The notes below the pieces were generated by a model, which worked only from the letters and a program-made list of their open reading frames with translations, was not told where the DNA came from and ran no database searches. A DNA stretch of 64,000 nucleotides, from contig CANMUS010000002.1 in the NCBI GenBank assembly GCA_947501215.1, positions 737,726 to 801,725 on the forward strand, written 5' to 3'. The stretch's first letter is position 1, and the number at the start of each line of letters is the position of its first letter. Both the position numbers and the translations under genes were made by a program. Below, in pieces: positions 43,575-53,547 of this stretch. The DNA comes from an uncultured Erythrobacter sp. (GTDB lineage: Bacteria > Pseudomonadota > Alphaproteobacteria > Sphingomonadales > Sphingomonadaceae).

Positions 43575-44919
43575 GGGCCGCTTTCCATGCGCCCATGGAG
43601 CCGAGATAGATGTCCAGCTTGTCGAAACCGCGGCTCGCAAGCCAGCCGGCAGCGACCGTAGCCCGCATTCCGCTGGCGCACATCAAAGTGTAGTGCTGCG
43701 CCGGATCGAGATCGCAATAGCGCACGTTAAGTTCGCCCACGTAGATATGCCGAGAGCCTTCGATAGCGCCTTCTGCGCGTTCGTCCGCATCCCTTACATC
43801 AAGCAGCGTCCAATTATCCCTGCCGCCTCTTAGGCGACGCTCGACTTCCTCGGTTCCAATCATCGGGATAGTCCGCATCGCCTTGCCCTGCGCAGCGGCA
43901 GGCACGACGCCGACATAACCGCCTTCGATATTGTCGAGAGCGATCCGTACGAGATGCGTCATGGCAGCTTCGAGCTGGTCTTCATCGGAAGCAACAAGAG
44001 CGACCCTCTCTCCCTCACGAATGAACCATCCTGCGAATGCCGAGATCATTCCGACCGGCAGGTTCATGGAAACGGGAAGATGGCCTGAAGCAAAGGCAAG
44101 CGGCTCGCGCACATCCACCAGATGGTCGACCTCGATGTCGCCCAACTGGGGCAGCGACAGCCGCTTGGGTCGCATTACGCGAGGCGCAGCATCGCCGCCT
44201 TCCAGATTAAGGCGCTCCATCAGCCGGAAATATGGTGGCTGGTAGTGGTTTTCCTCCACTTTGAAGTCGATGAAAGCATCGCGGCTTTCGATTTGCAGCC
44301 GTGGATTGTTCGCCCGTTCGTGGCCGAGGGTCGAGAACTCGCGTTCCGCCATGCCCGATCCGCAGACCGATCCTGCCCCATGTGCCGGGTAGAGGATGAC
44401 CTGATCCCCGAGTGCCAAAATCTTCTGGAGGGAATCGTAGAGAAGGCCAGCAACCTCGCGCTTGCGATCAGGATAGAAGTCCGTGCGACCGACGTCGCCG
44501 ACGAACAGCGCATCTCCCGTAAACACGCCGACCGGCCCATCGGAGTAGGCAGTGTCGTGGAGAACGAAAGCAAGATGATCGTCCGTGTGTCCCGGTGTCT
44601 CGAGCACTTCTAGTTTGAGCTGGCCTATTTCGAACTCGTCATCCTCATGCGCCGTTTCGGCATACTCGACAGGGCCGGCAGCATTGGGCCCATGAAGGAC
44701 GCGCGCGCCGGTCAGTTCTTTCAGGATCGGCGCTCCGGACACCAGATCCTCGTTGCGATGGGTCTCGAAGATATGGGTAATCTCCAACCCTTCGGCGCGT
44801 GCCATTTCCACGTAGCATTCGCAGTCCCGGCGCGGATCGATGACGGCCGCCTTGCCGCCGGAACCGATCAGGTAGGACAGGTGGGACAGGCCGGGTGTCC
44901 TTATTTTCTCGAGCAGCAT
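43540..44919 (-). CDS. MBL-fold hydrolase with C-terminal rhodanese domains
   Basis: A 459-residue protein: metallo-beta-lactamase fold (about 1-240) with 'IFETHRNEDLVSGA', 'LETPGHTDDHLAF', 'FTGDALFVGDVGRTDFYPD' and 'YPAHGAGSVCG', then two rhodanese-like domains (about 260-345 and 365-455; 'LLDVRDADE', with Cys in 'YTLMCASGMRATVAA'). It resembles CstB/persulfide dioxygenase-type sulfur enzymes. The usual HxHxDH motif is HRNEDL, as in one known subgroup, so metal binding may differ. Confidence 0.82.
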   Translation of the reverse strand: MLLEKIRTPGLSHLSYLIGSGGKAAVIDPRRDCECYVEMARAEGLEITHIFETHRNEDLVSGAPILKELTGARVLHGPNAAGPVEYAETAHEDDEFEIGQLKLEVLETPGHTDDHLAFVLHDTAYSDGPVGVFTGDALFVGDVGRTDFYPDRKREVAGLLYDSLQKILALGDQVILYPAHGAGSVCGSGMAEREFSTLGHERANNPRLQIESRDAFIDFKVEENHYQPPYFRLMERLNLEGGDAAPRVMRPKRLSLPQLGDIEVDHLVDVREPLAFASGHLPVSMNLPVGMISAFAGWFIREGERVALVASDEDQLEAAMTHLVRIALDNIEGGYVGVVPAAAQGKAMRTIPMIGTEEVERRLRGGRDNWTLLDVRDADERAEGAIEGSRHIYVGELNVRYCDLDPAQHYTLMCASGMRATVAAGWLASRGFDKLDIYLGSMGAWKAAHGRSGSGDLLE

Positions 44920-45297
44920 GGTGCCTCCTTCAGTACAAAAAACGGGACCGGCGCGAACCGATCCCGTCCCTTAGGACAAGCTACACGTGCGACGCCGTCG
45001 GGATAGCTTTCGCGCCAGCGGCGAGAAAACAGGAGTCACTCCGCAGCGGCCGCACCGTCCCGGGAACGCTTTTCGTGTTGCCATGGCTTTTAATCGTCGA
45101 TTGCAACCGGCACCAACTCCCCGATCGAGCTGGATGCGGAAGGGACTGCCCGGCCCGCGGGCTAGACTTGTACATTTCGGCTTGGGAATACCAATTCCCG
45201 CCGTGCAGTTTTTCTGGTCACAGCGATCCGGCAAATTCTTCGTAGGGTCTGCCTATCCCCGCTTCCCCCGGCCCTGTATATTCGTTAGGTCGCAAGC
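44920..45297. other. Divergent intergenic region before the RND operon
   Basis: 378 bases with no credible gene. They hold an inverted repeat ACGGGA...TCCCGT (44942-44967) close to the MBL gene start, and a 16-bp palindrome GGGAAT-ACCA-ATTCCC (45184-45199) about 100 bases before the efflux operon, a possible repressor site. Confidence 0.5.
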
Positions 45298-46398
45298 GTG
45301 CCCAGTCCGATCTTTCGACTTAGCGCCGTCGCACTCGCGCTTCTCGGCACGGCTTGCGGAGAATCCGAGACCGAGCCTCAACGAGAGGCCGTTCCGGTCG
45401 TGGCGCAGACTATCCGCCTTCTGCCCGAGGAGCTGGAAGTCGAGGCGATCGGTTCCGCACGGGCTGCCACCTCGGCCGAAATCTATGCCGAGACAGACGG
45501 TCGTGTTACGAACGTGCTGTTCAGCGCAGGCGATTTCGTCAGAAGCGGGCAACCCCTCGTTCGTCTCGATTCCAGACAGGAAAGGCTCGCGGTCGAAGCG
45601 GCGCAAGTCGACGTGCGCGAGGCGGATCAGCTCCTCGGGCGGTATCGGCGCATCGAAGATACCGGGGCCATTTCCGAAAGCCAGATCGAGGCGGGCGAAA
45701 CCGCACTCGCGTCCGCCCGTGTCGCCCTGGAGCAGGCTCGAACCGCACTGGCCGATCGCGTCGTGCGCGCGCCGTTCAGTGGCCATGTCGGCCTGACCGA
45801 GATAGATCCGGGCGACCGTGTGAACGACGCGACGCCTATCACCCAGATCGACCAGCGCGGCACGCTCTACGTCGATTTTCCTGCGCCGGAGGCTGTCTTT
45901 AGCGCGCTTCGGCCGGGGCAGGTCGTGCAGGTTACGCCGTTCTCCGACCCCTCGCGCGAAATCGATGCTCGGGTGGTGGCAACCGACACCCGCATCTCGC
46001 AGGACAGCCGCGACTTTATCGTTCGCACAGCGATCCCGAACGAGGACGACCGGCTGCGTCCCGGCATGAGTTTTCGCGTGACCTTCAATCGCGCAGGTGA
46101 GACGCGGCCCGTCGTTCCGGAAGAGGCAATCGTGTGGGGTGGCGAAGGTTCGCACCTCTTCGTAATCCGCGAGGGCAAAGCGGTCCGGGTGCCGGTCACC
46201 ATCACGGCACGGCGGGAAGGAAGCGTCTTCGTCGACGGCGCAATCCGCCGGCAGGACCGCGTGATCGTCGAAGGCGTGCAAAAGGTCCGCGACGGTCAGG
46301 ATATCCGGATCGTGCGCAATGGGGGATCGGGCGAGCAGCAGGTCCGGGTTCGCGAACGGCAAGGCGCGGCCGCGCAATCCGCAGCCGATGAAGAATAA
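45298..46398 (+). CDS. RND efflux periplasmic adaptor
   Basis: A 366-residue HlyD/AcrA-type adaptor with a lipoprotein signal (lipobox 'LLGTAC', Cys19). The lipoyl halves are 'AEIYAETDGRVTNVLFSAGD' and 'VRAPFSGHVGLTEIDPGDRV', separated by a short coiled coil (about 85-145), and a beta-barrel domain follows. The start is a GTG. It overlaps the transporter gene by 11 bases. Confidence 0.93.
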   Translation: MPSPIFRLSAVALALLGTACGESETEPQREAVPVVAQTIRLLPEELEVEAIGSARAATSAEIYAETDGRVTNVLFSAGDFVRSGQPLVRLDSRQERLAVEAAQVDVREADQLLGRYRRIEDTGAISESQIEAGETALASARVALEQARTALADRVVRAPFSGHVGLTEIDPGDRVNDATPITQIDQRGTLYVDFPAPEAVFSALRPGQVVQVTPFSDPSREIDARVVATDTRISQDSRDFIVRTAIPNEDDRLRPGMSFRVTFNRAGETRPVVPEEAIVWGGEGSHLFVIREGKAVRVPVTITARREGSVFVDGAIRRQDRVIVEGVQKVRDGQDIRIVRNGGSGEQQVRVRERQGAAAQSAADEE

Positions 46399-49300
46399 GT
46401 TCGACCTGCCCATGCTGGCGGTCAAGCGACCGCTGCTGATCGGCGTTCTCAACCTGCTGATCGTCATTGCCGGGATCGCGGCGCTGCTGGGCGCGGAGGT
46501 CCGCGAATTGCCCAATGTCGATCGCCCCATAGTCTCGGTCACGGCGAGCCTGCCCGGTGCCGCGCCAGAGACGATGGATTCCGAAGTGACCAGCATTCTC
46601 GAAGACGCGGTCGCGCGCGTTTCCGGCGTGCGCCAGATCAGCTCGTCCAGCGAGGAAAACAATTCGCGCATCCGGGTCGAGTTCAATCCCGGTATCGATC
46701 TCGATACGGCGGCATCGGACGTGCGCGAGGCGGTGAGCCGCGTCAATCGGGACCTGCCCGAACGGGTCGAACAAGTGACCGTGGTCAAGGCCGACCAGGA
46801 TGCCCAGCCCATCATGACGCTGGCGGTGCAGTCGACCGAGTACGACCAGGCCGAGCTGACACGCATCGTCGAGAACGACATCGTGCCGGAATTGCTGGCT
46901 GCCGAAGGTGTGGCGAGCATCGAGCAGTTCGGGACCCGCGCGCGGCAAATGCGGGTGTCGGTCGATCCGGCGCGGCTCAATCGTTTCGGCCTGACGCTGA
47001 CCGACGTGGCGGACGCGCTGGAGAATGCGCCCTACGACGTACCGGTCGGCTCGTTCCGCTCGGATGCGCAGGAGCTGGTGGTGCGCGCCGAAGCGAGCGC
47101 GACGAGCCCTGTGCTGATCGAGAACGTCGTCATTGACGGAACCACCCGGGTCGGCGACGTCGCCCAGGCCGATTTCGCGCCTGCCAATGCCACGAATTTC
47201 GTGCGGCTCGACGGACGGCCCATCGTGGGATTGGGCGTCGTGCGGCAGGCAAGCTCGAACACGATCGAGATTTCGGACAGCATCCGTCAGGGTGTGGACC
47301 GGCTGAACGAGCGCTTCTCCGACATATCCATCGAAGTCGTATCCGACGATGCCGAATTCATCCGGATTTCCGTGCGCGAGGTGCTCATCACGCTCGGCTT
47401 CACGATCCTCGTCGTGGTCGGGACGATGCTGGTATTCTTCCGGGCATGGCGGCCGACCGTCGTCCCGAGTGCGACGATCCCGGTCGCCCTTGTTGGCGTG
47501 GTCGCCGGTATCTGGCTCATGGGCTTCTCGATCAACTTGCTGACCTTGCTTGCCCTGGTCCTGGCGACGGGCCTTATTGTGGACGATGCCATTGTCGTGC
47601 TCGAGAATGCGCAGCGATTGCAGAACAAGGGGCTCGGTAGGCGCGCGGCTGCCGTGCTGGGGACGCGGCAGGTGTTTTTCGCAGTGGTCGCGACCACGGC
47701 AGTGCTGGTGTCGGTATTCGTGCCGATCAGTTTCCTTCCATCGGAGGCCGGCCGGCTGTTCCGGGAATTCGGTTTCGTCCTCGCAGTTGCAGTGATCATT
47801 TCGAGTTTCGTTGCACTCTCCTTGGTGCCAGCACTCGCCGCCCGCTTCGACCTGACGAGCGACAAGGATGACGGGGATGAAGCGGAAGGCGGACACCTCT
47901 CTCGCTGGGGTCACAAGGCGAACGACTGGTACGAAAGCGCGCTCAGGCGCTGCCTCGACCGGCCGAAACTGGTCGGCATCGCGTCTATCGTGGTCGCAGG
48001 GGCTGCAGGCCTGCTCTATTCGCAGCTCGACAACGAGCTCGTGCCGGACGAGGATCGCGGCGTGATCACGGTCGATGCGACCGGGCCGGACGGCGTGGGC
48101 CTCGACTTCATGGACGGCGAACTCGACGAGGTGGAGCGGGTACTCCAGCCCTATCTCGACAGCGGCGAGATCGAGAGCACCTTCTCCATCGTCGGCCGAT
48201 ACGATCCCAACCGCGTGCGTGTGACCGCCCAGCTCGCCGACTGGAGCGACCGCGACCGTAGCCAGACGGAGATCGTCGACGAACTCAACGAACCGCTGCA
48301 GGAAATCCCGGGATCACGCACCAACGCGCGCGGGCGCGGGACTCTGAGCTTCGGCGGCGGCGGCAACGGGATCGAGGTCGCCCTGACCGGCGCCGAATAC
48401 GATACGATCTACGCATCGGCGCAGGCGCTTGCGAATGCGATCGACACCCGGTCGGATATCCTGTCGAATGCCGAAATCTCTTATCAGCCGACCCAGCCCC
48501 AGTTGTCCGTGCAGATCGACCGGCAGCGCGCTGCCGATCTTGGCGTCGATCTGGACGATCTGTCCCAGACCTTGCGGGCGATGATCGGTGGAGAAGACCT
48601 CGTCGATCTCAACGTAGGCGACCAGGCGGTGCCGATCTTCCTGACAGCGCAGGCGGTGACGGTCACCAACCCTTCCGACCTGCGCAACCTCTACGTTCGG
48701 GGCACCGTCGGGGGCGAGAGCAGCCTGGTCCCGCTTTCCACGCTGGCCCAGATCGAAGAACAGGGAATCGCCGCCGAACTCGACCGCACCGAACAGCGCC
48801 GGGCGATCGAGGTCAGCGCGAACATCGAAGCGGGCACGCCGCTGCGCGATGCGGTAGACGAAATCGAACGCTTGTCCGAAGAGGCCGTGGGTCCGGGCAT
48901 CGACATGCTGCTGCAAGGCGAGGCCGAAAGCCTCGAAGAGACCTCGAACGATCTGCTGCTGACCTATGGCTTCGCGCTGATCATCGTATTCCTGGTGCTG
49001 GTGGCGCAATTCGAAAGCCTCACGAGTGCGCTCGTCGTGTTGCTGACCGTGCCGTTCGCTCTCGCAGCGGCGATATTCTCGCTGTATCTATCGGGCGTGT
49101 CGCTCAACATTTATTCGCAGATCGGCCTCGTCATGCTGATCGGCCTGATGGCGAAGAACGGAATCCTGATCGTCGAATTCGCCGACCAGTTACGCCAGCA
49201 GGGCCGCAACGTGCGCGAGGCAGTCGAAGAAGCCGCCGCCATTCGCCTGCGCCCGATTGCAATGACGCTCATTTCGACCGTGCTCGGTGCCGTACCGCTG

Positions 49301-49513
49301 ATCCTGGCGAGCGGAGCCGGCTCGGAAGCGCGCCAGTCGATCGGCTGGGTAATTTTCGGCGGTCTAGGCATTGCGGGCGTTTTCACCCTGTTTCTGACCC
49401 CGGTCATCTACCTCGCCATCGCGCGCTTCGGCAAACCGCGCAACGTCGATCTGGAGCGACTGAATAGCGAGATCGAGGACGTGGACGAAGACATGACGAT
49501 GGCTCCGGCATGA
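46388..49513 (+). CDS. RND multidrug efflux transporter
   Basis: A 1041-residue HAE1-type transporter with twelve predicted membrane segments. Seen are the first helix 'RPLLIGVLNLLIVIAGI', 'VDDAIVVLENAQRLQ' in helix 4 (the two acidic residues of proton relay), a second-half 'QFESLTSALVVLLTVPFALA' and 'LMAKNGILIVEFADQLRQQG'. Substrates are likely drugs, bile-like compounds or solvents, but cannot be told from sequence. ATG 46388 has the frame's usual 'MKNKFDLPMLAVKRPLL' start. Confidence 0.95.
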   Translation: MKNKFDLPMLAVKRPLLIGVLNLLIVIAGIAALLGAEVRELPNVDRPIVSVTASLPGAAPETMDSEVTSILEDAVARVSGVRQISSSSEENNSRIRVEFNPGIDLDTAASDVREAVSRVNRDLPERVEQVTVVKADQDAQPIMTLAVQSTEYDQAELTRIVENDIVPELLAAEGVASIEQFGTRARQMRVSVDPARLNRFGLTLTDVADALENAPYDVPVGSFRSDAQELVVRAEASATSPVLIENVVIDGTTRVGDVAQADFAPANATNFVRLDGRPIVGLGVVRQASSNTIEISDSIRQGVDRLNERFSDISIEVVSDDAEFIRISVREVLITLGFTILVVVGTMLVFFRAWRPTVVPSATIPVALVGVVAGIWLMGFSINLLTLLALVLATGLIVDDAIVVLENAQRLQNKGLGRRAAAVLGTRQVFFAVVATTAVLVSVFVPISFLPSEAGRLFREFGFVLAVAVIISSFVALSLVPALAARFDLTSDKDDGDEAEGGHLSRWGHKANDWYESALRRCLDRPKLVGIASIVVAGAAGLLYSQLDNELVPDEDRGVITVDATGPDGVGLDFMDGELDEVERVLQPYLDSGEIESTFSIVGRYDPNRVRVTAQLADWSDRDRSQTEIVDELNEPLQEIPGSRTNARGRGTLSFGGGGNGIEVALTGAEYDTIYASAQALANAIDTRSDILSNAEISYQPTQPQLSVQIDRQRAADLGVDLDDLSQTLRAMIGGEDLVDLNVGDQAVPIFLTAQAVTVTNPSDLRNLYVRGTVGGESSLVPLSTLAQIEEQGIAAELDRTEQRRAIEVSANIEAGTPLRDAVDEIERLSEEAVGPGIDMLLQGEAESLEETSNDLLLTYGFALIIVFLVLVAQFESLTSALVVLLTVPFALAAAIFSLYLSGVSLNIYSQIGLVMLIGLMAKNGILIVEFADQLRQQGRNVREAVEEAAAIRLRPIAMTLISTVLGAVPLILASGAGSEARQSIGWVIFGGLGIAGVFTLFLTPVIYLAIARFGKPRNVDLERLNSEIEDVDEDMTMAPA

Positions 49514-50853
49514 AGAGGCTGTTCGCTGTCACCGGAGCGGCTCTGATGGCGTCCGCATGTGCGGGCGTCGAGCCGGAGGTGATGATGCCGGTCGTCGAGG
49601 CACCGCCGGCTTATGCGACGGACCTTCCGCCATCGGGTATCGAGCGGGACTGGTGGCTCGGCTATAACGACCCTGTGCTCGACGCGCTCGTGCGCCAGGG
49701 CCTTGCCGCCAACCTCGATATCGACGCGGCGACCGACCGGCTCGGTTCGGCGGCGGAATTGCTGCGCGCCGAACGATCCGACCTCGTCCCGTCTGTCGAC
49801 GGCACGGCCGAGATTGGCGCATCCCTGACGAACGACAGCGCGATCACTGCGAGTGCGGGCCTCTTCGGTCTGTTCAATCCAGATATCAACGGCAGGCTTG
49901 CAGCCGAAGTCCGCGCTGCCGCTGCAGATTATGCCGAAGCGGAATACCTGCTTGCGGATCAACGGCGCATCGTGGCCGCGGCGATTGCCAGCCAGTATAT
50001 CGAGTATCGCCGCACCGGAGCGCAGCTCGAATTGCTGGAGCAATCGACCGACTTGCAGGAACAGACGCTGCGGATCGTCACCTTGCGCTTCGAGGCCGGT
50101 CTTGCCGCCAACCTCGACGTGCGGCGAGCCGCAGCGGACCTTGCGCAGACGCGGGCCCGGCGCGGTCTCATCGAGATCGCGCGCAACGAAGCGCAGAACG
50201 CCCTCGCGATCCTTCTGGCCGAGCCGCCAGGCGCTTTCGCTGTTCCGACACGTGAAGAGGCCGAAATCCCCGATTACGGGCTGGCGCCGCCCGCAGGTGT
50301 TCCTGCAGACCTGCTGCGGCGGCGGACCGATATTCTCGCGGCCGAAGCGCGGCTCGCGCAAGCGGCAGCCGCAATCGGGATCGAACGAGCGGATTTGCGA
50401 CCTTCGCTGACCATTCCGGGGATGATCGGTATCGGTGACGGAACGCTCGGCGGCCTGTTCAGCGACTTTCTCGTCGGGATCGGCGCGGCGCTCGACTTGC
50501 CGCTGTTCGACGGGGGCCGGCGCCGGGCGGAAGTCGCCGCGGCCGAATTCGAGGCCCAAGCCCGGCTTGCGGAGTACAACAGCGTATTCCTGAACGCGCT
50601 GGGCGAAGTCGAAAACGCTTTGGTCGCGATCGAAGCCTATCAACAGCGCAGCGAGGCGCTGTCGGAAGCGATCGAACAGAGCGAGGTCGCCCTTTCGCAA
50701 TCCAATGCCCTTTACCGCGAAGGGCTCGCGTCGCTGTTCGATGTGCTGGATGCGCAGCGCCAACTGATTGCGAGCAGGCAGTCGTTGATCGACAGCGACG
50801 CTGCATTGGCCAGCTCCCACACCGCGTTCCACGCAGGCATTGGTTCGGACTGA
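49510..50853 (+). CDS. RND outer membrane channel (NodT/TolC family)
   Basis: A 447-residue outer membrane factor. The signal ends in a lipobox-like 'LMASAC' (Cys17), so it may be lipidated. 'DWWLGYNDPVLDALVRQGLA' starts the first repeat, and long helices alternate with beta parts. The second repeat has 'DLPLFDGGRRRAEVAAAEF'. The ATG overlaps the transporter stop. It completes the three-part pump and might also serve the peptide exporter, which lacks a channel. Confidence 0.92.
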   Translation: MKRLFAVTGAALMASACAGVEPEVMMPVVEAPPAYATDLPPSGIERDWWLGYNDPVLDALVRQGLAANLDIDAATDRLGSAAELLRAERSDLVPSVDGTAEIGASLTNDSAITASAGLFGLFNPDINGRLAAEVRAAAADYAEAEYLLADQRRIVAAAIASQYIEYRRTGAQLELLEQSTDLQEQTLRIVTLRFEAGLAANLDVRRAAADLAQTRARRGLIEIARNEAQNALAILLAEPPGAFAVPTREEAEIPDYGLAPPAGVPADLLRRRTDILAAEARLAQAAAAIGIERADLRPSLTIPGMIGIGDGTLGGLFSDFLVGIGAALDLPLFDGGRRRAEVAAAEFEAQARLAEYNSVFLNALGEVENALVAIEAYQQRSEALSEAIEQSEVALSQSNALYREGLASLFDVLDAQRQLIASRQSLIDSDAALASSHTAFHAGIGSD

Positions 50854-51157
50854 TCTTTACCGCATGTCCGGGGCGCGTTCCCGGAACGAGCAAAACTGGG
50901 GCGCGATGCGGCTAGGGCAAGGCTATGTGTGGCGGAGCAGGAGTCCGCCATACTACTTGCCGGAGGCGTGCTAATCAGTCCAGCTAAGGTGCCAAAACAC
51001 GGGAATTTCTGCGATAGCGCTGGCGAACCAGTTCAAATCTGTTCGATTGCGTTCCCATAAAACCGCGCTATTATCGGGGAACGGTTATGGGAACGGCTGC
51101 TATTTCCGCTAATCTGGCGGGACGCTGGCAGGTTCGATTCCCTCACAGGGAGCCGAA
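50854..51157. other. Integration-end region with inverted repeat
   Basis: 304 bases between the efflux operon and the integrase gene, without a gene. They hold a perfect 10-bp inverted repeat GTTCCCATAA (51051-51060) and TTATGGGAAC (51085-51094), a good candidate for integrase arm or excisionase sites. A tRNA T-loop-like string GGTTCGATTCCC lies at about 51132-51143, just before the integrase. I cannot fold a complete tRNA here, and I found no matching attR in the window. Confidence 0.45.
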
Positions 51158-52405
51158 ATGCCAAGAAAGCTGCACAACGCGCTAACTCCTCTCGCCGTAA
51201 AGAACGCAAAGCCCGGACGCCATGCCGATGGTGGCGGGCTACATTTGCTGGTGAAGCCGACCGGCGCGCGCTCTTGGGTTTATCGCTTCATGCTCAACGG
51301 CAAGTCGCGCGATGTTGGCCTTGGCGCGGCTGGGCAAGGCGGAATGTCGCTTGCCGATGCGCGGGACGAGGCGGCGGCGCTGCGTCTGAAGGTGAAGGCG
51401 GGCATTGATCCGCTGGAGGAGCGGTACAGGGAAGCTGCTGAGGCGCTTGCGGCGGCTCAGGCTGCCAAGGTGGCCGGAACCACGTTCAAGGACGTAGCCA
51501 AAGCCTATATCACCGCGAATGAGGAAAGCTGGCGCAATCCAAAGCATCGCCAGCAATGGCGCAATACGCTCGATAGCTATGTTTATCCGGTGATCGGAGA
51601 TTTGCCGGTTGCCGAGGTCGAAACGGCGCACGTTTTGAAAATCCTTGAGCCGATTTGGAAAGGGAAAGCCGAGACTGCCAGCCGCATTCGCGGGCGGATT
51701 GAAACCGTGCTCGATAGCGCCAAGGCACGCGGCTATCGGCAAGGGGAGAATCCGGCGCGCTGGCGCGGGCATCTTGCGCAAATCCTCCCCGCTCGCACTC
51801 GCCTATCTCGCGGGCATCACAAGGCCCTTCCCTATGAGGAAATTCCGGCATTCGTCCGCGCGTTGCACAAGCGGGAGGCGGTTGCGGCGTTGGCGCTGGA
51901 ATTTACGATCCTCACCGCTGCCCGCTCTGGCGAAGTGATCGGCGCGACTTGGGCAGAGGTCGATCTGGACAAGGCAATCTGGACGATCCCAGCCGACCGC
52001 ATGAAGGCCGCGAAAGAGCATCGCGTGCCGCTGTCCGCGCGCGCGGTTGCCATCCTCGAAAGCCTCCAGCCGCTTGGCAGCGAATATCTGTTCCCCGGGG
52101 CGAAGGGCGGCAAGCTGTCCGGCATGGCCATGTCCATGCTCATGCGTCGCATGAAGGTTGACGCGACCGTGCACGGTTTCCGTTCGGGCTTCCGCGATTG
52201 GGCAGCCGAGTGCACCGGCTATGCCCATGAGGTTGCCGAAATGGCGCTGGCTCACACAATCGAAAACAAAGTTGAGCGGGCCTATCGGCGCGGCGACCTA
52301 TTCGACAAGCGGCGACGTCTCATGGACGATTGGGCCACCTATTGCGCCAGAGACGGCGCGGCTGGTGCCAAGGTAGCGCCGATCAGAAAGGCAGAAGCCG
52401 GATAA
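51158..52405 (+). CDS. int: P4-type tyrosine recombinase/integrase
   Basis: A 415-residue integrase: DUF4102-type arm-binding start ('LTPLAVKNAKPGRHADGGGL'), core-binding domain (about 105-200) and catalytic domain with Arg in 'TAARSGEVIGATW', His-x-x-Arg in 'VHGFRSGFRDW', His in 'ALAHTIENKVERAYRRGD' and the tyrosine in that same stretch. Intact. It marks the left edge of an integrated element. Confidence 0.95.
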   Translation: MPRKLHNALTPLAVKNAKPGRHADGGGLHLLVKPTGARSWVYRFMLNGKSRDVGLGAAGQGGMSLADARDEAAALRLKVKAGIDPLEERYREAAEALAAAQAAKVAGTTFKDVAKAYITANEESWRNPKHRQQWRNTLDSYVYPVIGDLPVAEVETAHVLKILEPIWKGKAETASRIRGRIETVLDSAKARGYRQGENPARWRGHLAQILPARTRLSRGHHKALPYEEIPAFVRALHKREAVAALALEFTILTAARSGEVIGATWAEVDLDKAIWTIPADRMKAAKEHRVPLSARAVAILESLQPLGSEYLFPGAKGGKLSGMAMSMLMRRMKVDATVHGFRSGFRDWAAECTGYAHEVAEMALAHTIENKVERAYRRGDLFDKRRRLMDDWATYCARDGAAGAKVAPIRKAEAG

Positions 52406-52427
52406 TCCGCAGACAGCACAACGTCCG

Positions 52428-52703
52428 ATGACTCATGCTATTGCAGGCAAGAAGAAATGGGGGCATTCAGCTCGCCGCGAGACGGTAAGGGCTTCAAGAG
52501 GAAAAATCGTGCCACTGGTTATACTTCACGTCGGAAATGATGCGCGGCGCTATCATAGTGAGCATGATGCCAAGACTGCTGGAGCTGTGAGCCATACCAT
52601 TGAAAATCCGGCCAAGATTGAAATTACACCCGATGGCGGCGGTCTCGTGACAACGCTTGCTTATGATGCTGCAACTGGAGTCTGGGTCGAGCAATCGGAT
52701 TGA
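52428..52703 (+). CDS. Hypothetical small protein
   Basis: A 91-residue protein starting 22 bases after the integrase stop. The basic N-terminus ('GKKKWGHSARRETVRASRGK') is followed by a beta-rich part ('TIENPAKIEITPDGGGLVTT'). I do not recognise a family. Confidence 0.5.
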   Translation: MTHAIAGKKKWGHSARRETVRASRGKIVPLVILHVGNDARRYHSEHDAKTAGAVSHTIENPAKIEITPDGGGLVTTLAYDAATGVWVEQSD

Positions 52704-52775
52704 AAATTCGAATAAGGGTGTGGAAAAACTAAGCAAAATCAGACCCAACTTGGTATTTTCAAGATTTGAGTAGGT

Positions 52776-53300
52776 TTAGCTAATTTTTGTGCATTTCCCG
52801 ACTTCGATTGCGAGGCTATCCTTGTAATCATTTTCTGGACGTGCAGCGGTATTCGTATGGTTACTTGCTCGATGAAATTCACCATCGAACGAGCCTGCGA
52901 AGCTCGTCATTGCCCTATCACACGCAAATGATTTGTCCCATTTCCCATTTTCAAGAAAGTAGGTTTCTTGACAGGGTTGCGATAGAAATGATGAATATTC
53001 GTCTTCTACATCTCGCACATTCAAGCAAACTGACTTTTGATACAGCGGCCCAAAATTTTGCATGACTCCGTTATTTGGGATGCTCTGAAACTTGCCATTG
53101 TAGACGATGCGGCAGTTGTTGGATTCAATCTTTGCGACGATATAGCGCCTGGGGCTATAGCGAGACTCCACCCATTTCCCGGCTCGCCAATTGAAGCCAA
53201 TGCTCTGCTGCCCCTCGCATAGCAATGTATAGCTGTCGGGCATGGCTGGAACATTTGCCAGTGAAACCGCTGTGGCCAGTGTAATTATAGCGATGTTCAT
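52776..53300 (-). CDS. Hypothetical secreted protein, cysteine-rich
   Basis: A 174-residue protein with a signal peptide (about 1-18, 'MNIAIITLATAVSLANVPA'). The mature part has six cysteines, for example in 'YTLLCEGQQ', 'SNNCRIVYNG', 'KSVCLNVRD' and 'SQPCQETYFL', likely paired. No family is recognised. The stretch is AT-richer than the chromosome around it, consistent with transfer. ATG 53300 gives the signal peptide; 53348 would add a polar stretch. Confidence 0.65.
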   Translation of the reverse strand: MNIAIITLATAVSLANVPAMPDSYTLLCEGQQSIGFNWRAGKWVESRYSPRRYIVAKIESNNCRIVYNGKFQSIPNNGVMQNFGPLYQKSVCLNVRDVEDEYSSFLSQPCQETYFLENGKWDKSFACDRAMTSFAGSFDGEFHRASNHTNTAARPENDYKDSLAIEVGKCTKIS

Positions 53301-53547
53301 TTGTCCCCCTTTCCCGAGAGGGTTAGCTGTGGAAACGTGATCTGCCAAGGGCCGTAGGTCGCATTGTGTGCACTGCCATCGGAAAGTTGTGTTCGTGCTT
53401 CCCGGCTAACCTGAGGATGGTTTCTGAGTGCGGCTGGCAAGCTGCCGCCTGAGATAATAAATTGCGGGCGGGGATAGGCAGGCCAGCCGACAAGCGCGCA
53501 TCCCACGCGCTTCCCCGCCTTAATTTGGGTGCCGCTAGGGAGGCGGT

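Noticed and set aside
43540..44919. Loss-of-function call for the MBL domain because HxHxDH is missing
   Set aside because: HRNED at this site is known in a subgroup of rhodanese-linked MBL proteins, so the change alone is not evidence of decay.
47000..47914. Long reverse-strand frames over the RND transporter gene
   Set aside because: Same shadow effect; the forward frame is a complete, recognisable transporter.
51126..51160. Intact tRNA gene before the integrase
   Set aside because: Only the T-loop-like GGTTCGATTCCC is present. The T-stem, anticodon arm and acceptor arm do not pair.
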